Part shown: positions 23,387-29,888 of the stretch, piece by piece
How positions within the stretch are numbered: the stretch's first letter is position 1
Layout of the letters: every line of letters starts with the position of its first letter
Source of the DNA: Pseudomonas sp. GM21
GTDB lineage: Bacteria > Pseudomonadota > Gammaproteobacteria > Pseudomonadales > Pseudomonadaceae
Length of the DNA stretch: 39,361 bases
Direction of reading: 5' to 3'
Assembly (NCBI RefSeq): GCF_000282215.1
Contig: NZ_AKJS01000099.1
Coordinates: 1-39,361, forward strand
The notes under the pieces: generated by a model
Database searches by the model: none
Seen by the model: only the letters and a program-made list of their open reading frames with translations
What the model was told of the DNA's origin: nothing
Position numbers and translations under genes: made by a program

Positions 23387-24053
23387 TGCTGGATGCCTCG
23401 TTGGGCGTTGGCAACCCCAGGCGATCGAACACTCCACCGTTTTGCAGATGGATGAAGCCTGAGCGGATGTTGCCAACGTGCACCCAGGGTTTGCTGTCGT
23501 AATAGCTGCCCCAATGGTGGCGTTCATCACCCAGCCGCTCGGGATCGGCAGTGCAGAGCGTCACGGGGTTCAAGCCCAGGCGATGAAAGCTGTTGACCAG
23601 GCCGACGTTGCCGGTAAAGGCCACCCATTCCAGGTCACCCATGGCCAGCAGGTAAGTCATGGCGATGATGCTCATGCGTGCGCTGCCGGTGTCGCTGGCG
23701 GCCAGGTTGCCGGCTTCGACGATGCTTGCGCGGTCCACGGGGCCGTCGGCAATAGCGCTGATCAACGGGTCGATTGATTCGTCCAGATAACACTCCAGAA
23801 ACAACGGGCCGAGATTCGCCAAGCGAATCCCGGCCACCGCACAGAGTTCGCCCTGCGCGTTGCTCATGCCGAACAGCTCGGGCATGAAATGGCGGATGTC
23901 AGCACCGTGGGCCTTGCGGAAACGTTGCTGGATAAAATTTTCGAAGAGAGGGCGCCGGGGCTCGTCCGGCAGGGCTCTGTCCAAACTCATCTGGTCGGTT
24001 TCGGGTTTGCCGAAACGCAGGGGAAGCGCAATGTTCCAGTCAAAATCGGGCAT
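23376..24053 (-). CDS. Thermostable hemolysin family (GNAT-like) protein
   Basis: A 225-residue protein resembling the thermostable hemolysin family (T_hemolysin): PLFENFIQQRFRKAHGADIRHFMPELFGMSNAQGELCAVAGIRLA, then LFLECYLDESID, and RASIVEAGNLAASDTGSARMSIIAMTYLLAMGDLEWVAFTG. The fold pattern resembles GNAT and acyl-homoserine-lactone synthase proteins, so an acyltransferase is more likely than a pore-forming toxin; this is inference from family. GGAGG lies nine bases before the ATG. It is the first gene of the seven-gene array, and its stop lies inside the ligase gene. A ligase-supplied acyl donor would fit. Confidence 0.85.
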   Translation of the reverse strand: MPDFDWNIALPLRFGKPETDQMSLDRALPDEPRRPLFENFIQQRFRKAHGADIRHFMPELFGMSNAQGELCAVAGIRLANLGPLFLECYLDESIDPLISAIADGPVDRASIVEAGNLAASDTGSARMSIIAMTYLLAMGDLEWVAFTGNVGLVNSFHRLGLNPVTLCTADPERLGDERHHWGSYYDSKPWVHVGNIRSGFIHLQNGGVFDRLGLPTPNEASSNVA

Positions 24054-24101
24054 TGGAAGACGCCTCCACGGGTCAGTTCGGGAGGAGTATCAACGGCATT
24101 A

Positions 24102-24118
24102 CTTAAGAGAGTCTGAAG
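24102..24118 (-). promoter_or_regulatory. Candidate response-regulator box upstream of the seven-gene array
   Basis: On the minus strand CTTCAG-ACTCT-CTTAAG forms two similar hexamers with an 11-bp period, about 50 bp before the first gene's ATG. Tandem hexamers 5 bp apart are typical of OmpR/PmrA-type binding sites, and the array encodes such a regulator. One half-site is imperfect; regulation is inferred. Confidence 0.4.
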
Positions 24119-24323
24119 GTGGCAAAAATGGGGGAGGGGAGTTGTCTTCAGAGAGTAGGAGCCGGGACTTCCTTTACGGTTTTCACGCCGCCAGTTTCTC
24201 CATAGCGACCAGTGGTCGTTGTCACAGTCAAAAGCAGTCAGTGGCCGGAGCACTATCAACTGAGTAGCTATGCTTGGTCTATTGCCAGTCTCTGGAAGCA
24301 ACATCGTGAAAGGAGGTGTTGAG

Positions 24324-24809
24324 ATGCAACTCATCACGTTGAAAATCGACAAGCCGGACGTAACGAACTTCATTTTGGGTCAGACGCACTTCATCAAGTC
24401 CGTCGAGGATATCCACGAAGCGTTGGTCAATGCCGTGCCAGGTATCCAGTTTGGTGTGGCCTTTTGTGAAGCCTCTGGCAAATGCCTGGTGCGATGGTCT
24501 GGCACCGATACCTCGATGATTGAACTTGCACAGAAAAATGCGAAAGCCATCGCCGCAGGCCATAGCTTTATCATTTTCCTGGGCGACGGTTTCTATCCGC
24601 TGAACGTGTTAAACACCCTCAAAATGGTCCCGGAGGTCTGCCGTATTTTTTGTGCAACCGCCAATCCAACTGAAGTGATTCTCGCTGAGACGGAACAAGG
24701 GCGAGCCATCCTGGGCGTAGTGGATGGCTTCTGCGCCAATGAGATTGAAGGCGACGACGACATCCTGTGGCGCAAGAACTTCTTGCGGCAGATTGGCTAC
24801 AAACTGTGA
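24324..24809 (+). CDS. Adenosine-specific kinase family protein
   Basis: A 161-residue protein of the adenosine-specific kinase family (PF04008): MQLITLKIDKPDVTNFILGQTHFIKSVEDIHEALV, GIQFGVAFCEASGKCLVRWSGTD, AGHSFIIFLGDGFYPLNVLNTLKMVPEVCRIFCATANP, ending WRKNFLRQIGYKL. The family is reported from archaea and bacteria and its physiological role in pseudomonads is unclear. AGGAGGTG precedes the ATG; an upstream in-frame start at 24270 lacks one. The last codons and stop (GGCTACAAACTGTGA) fall within a 35-bp sequence repeated exactly 1129 bp downstream, so an insertion took place at this gene's 3' end without breaking it. A universal stress protein gene converges on it beyond the insert. Confidence 0.88.
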   Translation: MQLITLKIDKPDVTNFILGQTHFIKSVEDIHEALVNAVPGIQFGVAFCEASGKCLVRWSGTDTSMIELAQKNAKAIAAGHSFIIFLGDGFYPLNVLNTLKMVPEVCRIFCATANPTEVILAETEQGRAILGVVDGFCANEIEGDDDILWRKNFLRQIGYKL

Positions 24810-24829
24810 ATTGCAGAGCGCCGGTTAAT
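24795..24829 (+). repeat. 35-bp direct repeat, left copy (in kinase 3' end)
   Basis: The 35 bp starting GGCTACAAACTGTGAATTGC are identical to 25924-25958. They include the last four codons and the stop of the kinase gene and 20 bp beyond. With the right copy they bound a 1.1-kb A+T-rich insert. This layout fits an attachment-site-like duplication at a gene 3' end, but no integrase is present. Confidence 0.95.
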
Positions 24830-24895
24830 TACTAAAAAAGAGACTAAAAAAGAGACGGATTTATTTAAGAAAGGCAGGGATTTATTTTTCGGTAT

Positions 24896-25756
24896 TTAAA
24901 TCTGCTTCCTTTTTTTACTTTTTTCTATGATTTCCCAATCATCCAAATGCTCGTTTTTATCGACAAGATCTACATCGTCGGTTGGTGAGGGATCTATGAT
25001 TTCCCAATCATCTAATTGCTCGCTTTCGATATAATCTAATGCCTTCGGCGCTTCTCCTGTCAGGTAAATTTGTACCGGGATGGGGGTGTTTCCAGTGCCG
25101 TAGTTGCTGTCGAATCTATACCGCCCCTGATGTGTATTAAGATTGTAGGTTTTTCCGAACTGACCATCAATGACTACCACTCCATTGTTTGAGTTGATTA
25201 AGTTCACTGCGTGGCCGAATCCCTTGTTTTTAACAGGGATGGATATGATGTATCGGTTGTTGACTTGGGTATTGTCAAGAAGTTGCCGGGAGAGTGCTTC
25301 GTCGGGCATAGGCAGGAAAGCCGAATAGGTTTCAGGGGAGATGTTGCATGGAAGGTAGCCTTGTTTGGTACTCTCGGCAACCCAGAAATCATTGATCACT
25401 CCCTTCACTACCGCTTCTAAATTGCGCTCCACAGCCTTGCTGCAAATAATACAATTCTGGTTAAGTGCGCCAGTGGAGAAGCACGAAAATAGATTGTTAA
25501 GCATGCCTGATATCTGGTGAGGGTTCGTGTGCTTGGCGATGTAGTCATATACCTGAAAATGACTTGTCTCTGCTGCTGATCGTAACTCCCCAGTGCGATG
25601 AATCTCATGACCTAATCCATCATCAAAATGAGGATGGTCTGATAGGTTGTTTAGCAATTGGATGCACGCATCATTCAGTGTTCCGAATGAACCCGTAGCG
25701 CAATTATCGAAGCTTTCGAAATCTTGTGGGCTGGATACTGATTTGATAAGCGGCAT
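24896..25756 (-). CDS. Papain-fold (Tox-PL-like) toxin or secreted effector candidate
   Basis: A 286-residue protein with the order of conserved segments of papain-fold toxin (Tox-PL-like) domains: NQNCIICSKAVERNLEAVVKG with Cys102/Cys105, then FGHAVNLINSNNGVVVIDGQFGKTYN with His182, Asp197 and Gln199. That Cys-His-Asp arrangement suggests a protease or glutamine deamidase like PMT-C3 and SseI relatives. There is no Sec signal or membrane segment. The C terminus has two near-identical EQLDDWEII/EHLDDWEII peptides (246-254 and 269-277) and ends in a basic KKRK tail. It stands alone on an A+T-rich insert with no evident immunity gene. Type III/VI secretion or host targeting is inference. Confidence 0.65.
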   Translation of the reverse strand: MPLIKSVSSPQDFESFDNCATGSFGTLNDACIQLLNNLSDHPHFDDGLGHEIHRTGELRSAAETSHFQVYDYIAKHTNPHQISGMLNNLFSCFSTGALNQNCIICSKAVERNLEAVVKGVINDFWVAESTKQGYLPCNISPETYSAFLPMPDEALSRQLLDNTQVNNRYIISIPVKNKGFGHAVNLINSNNGVVVIDGQFGKTYNLNTHQGRYRFDSNYGTGNTPIPVQIYLTGEAPKALDYIESEQLDDWEIIDPSPTDDVDLVDKNEHLDDWEIIEKSKKRKQI

Positions 25757-25850
25757 TGAAATAACCCTATTTTTATTTGGACGATATCATCGTCACGAGG
25801 TGTTTCTATTGCATATTTCGCTCATGGTGAACGGTATTTACAAAAAAGGG

Positions 25851-25922
25851 AAAAAGGGGGCGGATTTATTTTCTGATTTATTTTCTGGGAAAAAAGTAGA
25901 AAATAAATCTGTCCCCTTTTTT
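25851..25922. repeat. Palindromic GATTTATTTTC element at islet right end
   Basis: The left arm (25851-25873) contains GGCGGATTTATTTTC and the right arm (25899-25922) GAAAATAAATCTGTCCCC, with poly-A and poly-T outside. The arms are nearly perfect inverses. The element directly abuts the right 35-bp repeat. I recognise this motif as a common short interspersed sequence in gammaproteobacteria. Confidence 0.75.
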
Positions 25923-25923
25923 G

Positions 25924-25958
25924 GGCTACAAACTGTGAATTGCAGAGCGCCGGTTAAT
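25924..25958 (+). repeat. 35-bp direct repeat, right copy
   Basis: Exact copy of 24795-24829. Here it is followed by the original downstream sequence leading into the universal stress protein gene's 3' end. Confidence 0.95.
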
Positions 25959-25969
25959 AGCGAATCCAT

Positions 25970-26872
25970 TCACTGATCCGCAGATCCGGTAACGGCGAAA
26001 ATGTTGCAGGGCACTTGATACAGAACATGCTCTGTCGTACTACCCACCCATTTGCCCAGTCCCTTGCGATGCGCATTTCCCATGACAATCACATCGGCTC
26101 GGTGATGCGCTGCAAAGTCGGCCAGCGCTTTGCCAGGCGGCCCCTCAACGAAGTGTTGTCGCTCAGTGGGCACGCCGTAGTGGGCAGCCAATGCGATAAA
26201 TGACTTCTTCAGTGACTTGCGTACATCGCTGCTGAAGCCCGGCATTGTCACTGCACCGGCGCCTGCGTCGGATATATGTGTCTGCGATAGATCGTAGGCA
26301 TGCAGCAGATGCAGCTCCGCGCTGCATTGCATCGACAATCCGTTCGCGGCCTGGATGATGCGGTCGTTGATGCCAGTGATCTGAGTTTCGGGGCGCGACG
26401 GATCGACTGCCGCCACGACCACCCGCGGAAGTGGACACCGGACTTCGCTGACCAGATGCACGGGCACCGGGCATTCGCGCAACAGGTGCCAATCCAGAGG
26501 CGTAATGAACACGCGTTTGAGCGCTGACTCGTGTTGCACGTCCTTGATCACCAGGTCCGGCTGCATTTCTGCCACATGCCGAAGTATTTCTTGCAGCGCG
26601 GTTCGCGTAACAAGCACTTCGGTACTCACCACGACCCCGCGTCCGCGGATGAGATCGGCCTCATCCTTCAACCATGTTTCGTTCTCTTGCTGACAGACCT
26701 CACGAAACCGCGCACCGGCGCTCTTCAAGCCCAAGAGGTGGGAGTCTTCGATAAACACCGTGATGTGCAGCGCTGCACCCGTGGCTTCGGCGATGGCTGC
26801 CGCTCGCTCCAACGCCGGAGTGTGACGCATGGCGGGACCGGCTATCAGTAAAAGTCGTTGATATTGGCTCAT
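25970..26872 (-). CDS. Tandem universal stress protein
   Basis: A 300-residue protein with two UspA domains. The first starts MSQYQRLLLIAGPAMRHTPALERAAAIAEATGAALHITVFIE; the second starts at PRVVVAAVDPS and ends with the nucleotide-binding pattern VMGNAHRKGLGKWVGSTTEHVLYQVPCNIFAV (G-x2-H/G-x8-GS type), which is lacking in the first domain. So the second domain probably binds ATP, while the first may be structural. The ATG at 26872 has GGAGGTGTT upstream; the frame is open to 26998 without a ribosome site. It may help survival under energy stress or low oxygen, as for other Pseudomonas Usp proteins. It converges with the adenosine-specific kinase gene. Confidence 0.92.
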   Translation of the reverse strand: MSQYQRLLLIAGPAMRHTPALERAAAIAEATGAALHITVFIEDSHLLGLKSAGARFREVCQQENETWLKDEADLIRGRGVVVSTEVLVTRTALQEILRHVAEMQPDLVIKDVQHESALKRVFITPLDWHLLRECPVPVHLVSEVRCPLPRVVVAAVDPSRPETQITGINDRIIQAANGLSMQCSAELHLLHAYDLSQTHISDAGAGAVTMPGFSSDVRKSLKKSFIALAAHYGVPTERQHFVEGPPGKALADFAAHHRADVIVMGNAHRKGLGKWVGSTTEHVLYQVPCNIFAVTGSADQ

Positions 26873-27189
26873 GTAACACCTCCAAACGTTCCGGGATATC
26901 GAGCGCCCCCAGCACCTTTGCCTGTCACACCACCGACGATTGACTATCGCCTCAACTATCTGGACCAACACTATCAATATACGCCTGGATTCCAACATCG
27001 GCGCGCATATGGCAATTGGGGTGCGTCAGCGGCAACAGTGAGGGTCTGCCGTGACGCTTTTTTTGACTAATTCACCTTCCCGGTTACCCGCATCAGGTAG
27101 GCATCACCCGTGCGCTGGCCCTGGCTACGCTCGCGGCGTCATCGCAGACTATTCTTGATCTGGGGAACCAACGAAACGGAGAAGCCAGA
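26873..27189. other. 317-bp divergent intergenic region, nothing assignable
   Basis: It lies between the usp and gfa-like gene starts and must hold both promoters. Short frames here are not protein-like, and I see no strong dyad or terminator. Confidence 0.5.
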
Positions 27190-27768
27190 ATGAGCACCTT
27201 GCAACTTCACCCCGCACTGGACAATGGTATCCAACCCGCCGCCGCGAATTTCACAGGTGGCACCCTGCAATGCCTGTGTGCGACCGACAAGGTCGAGGTC
27301 AGGATCGACGCACAAACGCTGCATAACCACGCGTGCGGCTGCAGCAAATGCTGGAAACCACAAAACGCGACATTCGCCGTCATCGCCGTGGTGCCCCGAG
27401 ACAAGGTCAGCGTCATTGCCCACGGCGAAAAACTCGCGATTGTCGACGAATCCGCCACCATCCGGCGCCACGCCTGCCAGCAGTGTCACGCCCATCTCTT
27501 TGGGCGCATCGAGAACAAGGACCATGCGTTTTATGGTCTGGACTTCGTCCACACCGAGCTTTCGCCACAGAGCGGATGGGCTGCGCCGGGATTCGCGGCG
27601 TTCGTGTCATCCATCATCGAAACCGGCACACCGCCAGCGCAAATGAAGGCTATCCGCGAGCGCTTGCGCTCGCTCGGCCTGGAACCCTATGACTGCCTGT
27701 CCCCGGACCTGATGGACGCACTGGCGACTCATGTCGCCAAACAGAAAGGCCTGCTCCCTACCGCCTGA
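27190..27768 (+). CDS. gfa: S-(hydroxymethyl)glutathione synthase (GFA family)
   Basis: A 192-residue protein of the glutathione-dependent formaldehyde-activating family. Zinc-binding cysteines are all visible: Cys28/Cys30 (LQCLC), Cys49/Cys51/Cys54 (HACGCSKCW), and Cys96/Cys99 (HACQQCH). The length and C-terminal half ([49 protein letters not shown]) match Gfa proper rather than short GFA-domain proteins. It is thought to speed the condensation of formaldehyde with glutathione. No formaldehyde dehydrogenase gene is adjacent in the window. GGAGAAG precedes the ATG. A GCCGCGGT/ACCGCGGC hairpin at 27779-27805 follows the stop. Confidence 0.92.
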   Translation: MSTLQLHPALDNGIQPAAANFTGGTLQCLCATDKVEVRIDAQTLHNHACGCSKCWKPQNATFAVIAVVPRDKVSVIAHGEKLAIVDESATIRRHACQQCHAHLFGRIENKDHAFYGLDFVHTELSPQSGWAAPGFAAFVSSIIETGTPPAQMKAIRERLRSLGLEPYDCLSPDLMDALATHVAKQKGLLPTA

Positions 27769-27778
27769 TTGATCGGTC

Positions 27779-27805
27779 GCCGCGGTTTCTTTTCCGGACC
27801 GCGGC
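27779..27805 (+). terminator. Hairpin after gfa
   Basis: GCCGCGGT (27779-27786) and ACCGCGGC (27798-27805) form an 8-bp GC-rich stem starting 10 bp after the stop. No U-tract follows, so termination may be weak or the stem may stabilise the 3' end. Confidence 0.4.
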
Positions 27806-28008
27806 TCCGATTCACCGGTAGAATCTTCTTCAAGCGCAATCGGCCAATTCAGGCCCTTCAGGAAAATGTCGGATTTGCCAAAAACCTCGTTAGAGTGTTC
27901 ATCAATGCCTGTTCATAAGGGCCCGCCACTCGATTCGCATCGTCGCGCCAAGCAATTGCAGCGAACGAATCGGGCAAAAAAAACCGTACATCAATCGTTG
28001 TTTGAAGC

Positions 28009-28626
28009 ATGAATCGTCCGCTGTTTGTTTCTCTAGATGGGCCCAAGGGAACCGGCAAAACCACACTGTTGGAGGCCATTACGAAAGTATTGAGGGCAGA
28101 CAACAAAAAGGTGATCCGACTTTGCGAGAAAAAAAGCGATCCCTATAGGGGCGAAACAATGGCCCTCGTTAACAAGCTCGCCAGAAATCCCACCCGGGAT
28201 CTGGAGTTGGGGGTTTGTGAGCGCCTTGCTGATAGCCGTACCTGGATATCCCGGCACGTGCTGGCGAAACAGCCACCAGACAGCATCATCCTGATAGATC
28301 GCTGGTACCCGTCTGATGCCGCGTTTCGCCGGATAGTCCCGTTTGCAGAAATTCTGCAGTTGAACATTGATCGAAACGTGCGAGTGCCAGACCTGCATGT
28401 CGGGATTGTCACCGACCCTGATATTTCATGGGCGAGGGCAGCGGCACGACGACGTGGGCTGAGCAGTACGGTGATCCATAAGCTGGAAGAACATGTCGCT
28501 TGTACCAAGGCGTTCGAGCGAGCGACTGCCGATCACGGCTGGGTTTTATGCCGTAATGAAGGAACGATCGAAGACGCAACGATGCAGGTGGTTTCTGAGA
28601 TCTATAGAGTCCTTGATGTCCAGTAG
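28009..28626 (+). CDS. Thymidylate-kinase-like P-loop protein
   Basis: A 205-residue nucleoside-monophosphate-kinase-like protein. The Walker A motif is GPKGTGKTT (11-19), the thymidylate-kinase DR(Y/W) motif appears as LIDRWYPSDAAFR (~95-107), and an Arg-rich lid is RAAARRRGLSS. It is not the housekeeping tmk context (no holB or mltG neighbour), and is divergent in the middle, so it may act on another nucleotide or be an accessory kinase. It stands alone; a 240-bp gap lies before it and no ribosome site is obvious before ATG 28009. The codon usage is less GC-rich than that of its neighbours, consistent with acquisition. Confidence 0.75.
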   Translation: MNRPLFVSLDGPKGTGKTTLLEAITKVLRADNKKVIRLCEKKSDPYRGETMALVNKLARNPTRDLELGVCERLADSRTWISRHVLAKQPPDSIILIDRWYPSDAAFRRIVPFAEILQLNIDRNVRVPDLHVGIVTDPDISWARAAARRRGLSSTVIHKLEEHVACTKAFERATADHGWVLCRNEGTIEDATMQVVSEIYRVLDVQ

Positions 28627-28690
28627 GCGAAGTTTGCACCTTGAATTTTGCGCCACCTCCGTGAGGCGGGGAGGCTGGCCAGATGATTCT

Positions 28691-28730
28691 CGGATTTATT
28701 GTCCAACGGAAATATAAATCCGTCCCTTTT
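28691..28730. repeat. GATTTATT palindrome in DUF6632 leader
   Basis: CGGATTTAT (28691-28699) and ATAAATCCG (28714-28722) are exact inverses, followed by TCCCTTTTT. This is a shorter relative of the palindrome at 25851-25922. It lies 20-60 bp upstream of the next gene's ATG, so it may alter that gene's expression. Confidence 0.7.
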
Positions 28731-28751
28731 TCTCCCAAAGAGGAGTCCGCC

Positions 28752-29156
28752 ATGACCGTAGTCGATCGCCTCAGGTATTTGCGCGTCGTTCTAGTTTTGG
28801 CTGGCCTCGCGTGCCTTGCTCTCTACCCACTTATGTTGTTCTGGCCGTCCGGCTGGGCCTGGCACGTCGGTCACTCGGACTACCCGATGATGATCGTTGG
28901 CATCTACGCCACACTTGGCGTGTTCTTGATCCTGGCCGCACGTGATCCATCAGCCAATCTGAGCCTAATCTGGTTCACCGTGTGGTCTAGCGCCATACAC
29001 GGAGGAATAATGGCCGTCCAGGCGGTCACCCAGCCGGGGCAAATGGGGCACTTGGCAGGTGACGTGCCGGCGCTCTTCATCGTGGCGGTTGCCTTGGCCA
29101 TCTTGACGCCCCGCTCGCAATTGGCCGCTCGGCCCCGGACACACAATGGGGCCTGA
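28752..29156 (+). CDS. DUF6632 family membrane protein
   Basis: A 134-residue protein with four hydrophobic segments: LRVVLVLAGLACLALYPLMLFW, MMIVGIYATLGVFLILAA, SLIWFTVWSSAIHGGIMAVQAV and ALFIVAVALAIL. The pattern (LRYLRVVLVLAGL, WPSGWAWHVGHSDYPMMIVGIYATLGVFL) matches what I know as DUF6632, of unknown function. AGGAG precedes the ATG at 28752; an earlier in-frame start at 28683 would read through the palindromic repeat. It probably forms an inner-membrane protein with no known partner. No operon link is evident. Confidence 0.75.
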   Translation: MTVVDRLRYLRVVLVLAGLACLALYPLMLFWPSGWAWHVGHSDYPMMIVGIYATLGVFLILAARDPSANLSLIWFTVWSSAIHGGIMAVQAVTQPGQMGHLAGDVPALFIVAVALAILTPRSQLAARPRTHNGA

Positions 29157-29182
29157 GAGCAGGTTTGACTGTCAGGATCGGG

Positions 29183-29340
29183 GCGAGAATGCTTTGGCTG
29201 CCTGCGGCTTGGATAGTAGAGGTGATAACCGGTCACCGCAGGACTCCAATCGTCTAATACACGTAGCAGGCGGCCTTCCAAAATATCCTGTTCAACGATG
29301 TCTTCGGGAAGATGAGCAAGTCCGACGCCAGCAAGCGCGA
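29183..29340 (-). pseudogene. LysR-family regulator fragment (effector-domain end)
   Basis: Read on the minus strand, ~52 codons give ALAGVGLAHLPEDIVEQDI, EGRLLRVLDDWSP, then TGYHLYYPSRRQPKHSR, the characteristic C-terminal part of LysR effector domains of the kind that control drug- or aldehyde-detoxifying genes. A stop codon lies immediately upstream in frame and the sequence loses similarity after KHSR, so only this piece remains. No helix-turn-helix part is in the window. A local deletion or rearrangement here is implied. Confidence 0.75.
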
Positions 29341-29365
29341 AGTCTTAGCCATGAACACTCAACAG

Positions 29366-29851
29366 TCAGGGTTTTACTGCGTGACCATCGTCGATGTGGG
29401 GGCGCCCGTTGGTTTTTTTTTCCGGCACTGTAAAACTCACTGTCGTACTGGTGAGGATTTTGTGAGTCGGGTCGGCCACTTCAAGAAGAACCTTATGAGT
29501 GCCGGGCGTCAGTCCGACCAGGATAATCGGATCTTCACTGGTGTGCGCCCATGTCCCTTTCCAGTCGTCGACGGTCACGTGAAGGTGACCGAGACGCGGT
29601 GATACCTCAACAGCCGCTTTGCCAAAAACCGGCATGATCCTGGTGTGCTCTGTTTGATACTGGATAATGACAACACCGCGGGCGAGCGGCTCGGCAAGCG
29701 GCGGATAGGCAATGAGTTTGGGTGCCGTCTCGGATTCCAATGGGAGTAGTGCCGGTGGGGGATGTGTGTCTGCTTCCCCTTGACCGCACGCAGCTGTGCA
29801 AAAGAAGAAACCCAAAGCAAGGGACGGCAGTTTTCCGAGGGCGACGGGCAT
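29366..29851 (-). CDS. DUF6130 family exported protein
   Basis: A 161-residue protein with an N-terminal hydrophobic signal (LPSLALGFFFCTAACGQG); the TAAC context is lipobox-like, so it may be a lipoprotein. The conserved body is RLGHLHVTVDDWKGTWAHTSEDPIILVGLTPGTHKVLLEVADPTHKILTSTTVSFTVP, an immunoglobulin-like beta domain seen in DUF6130 proteins; it has an H-x-H pattern. The role is unknown. The start at 29851 is chosen from the signal peptide and GGGAG upstream; the frame is open to 29995. It lies 37 bp downstream of the TetR gene and is probably in its operon. Confidence 0.75.
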   Translation of the reverse strand: MPVALGKLPSLALGFFFCTAACGQGEADTHPPPALLPLESETAPKLIAYPPLAEPLARGVVIIQYQTEHTRIMPVFGKAAVEVSPRLGHLHVTVDDWKGTWAHTSEDPIILVGLTPGTHKVLLEVADPTHKILTSTTVSFTVPEKKTNGRPHIDDGHAVKP

Positions 29852-29888
29852 GGCATTTTTCTCCCGCGTGATTTGATTAAAGACTAGA

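Larger units (their letters stand above)
24830..25923. mobile_element. A+T-rich islet with imperfect terminal inverted repeats
   Basis: Inside the 35-bp direct repeats, the left end carries AAAAAAGAGACGGATTTATT (from 24846) and the right end, on the other strand, AAAAAAGGGGACAGATTTATT (25922 leftward, giving 20 of them). These face inward as imperfect terminal repeats. The only gene is the papain-fold toxin-like one. The base composition is clearly lower in G+C than the surroundings. No transposase is visible, so it may be a non-autonomous unit mobilised in trans. Confidence 0.7.

Noticed and set aside
23376..24053. Hemolysin-family protein as a pore-forming toxin
   Set aside because: There is no signal peptide or amphipathic pore region. 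The GNAT-like pattern and the operon of metabolic enzymes suggest acyl transfer instead.
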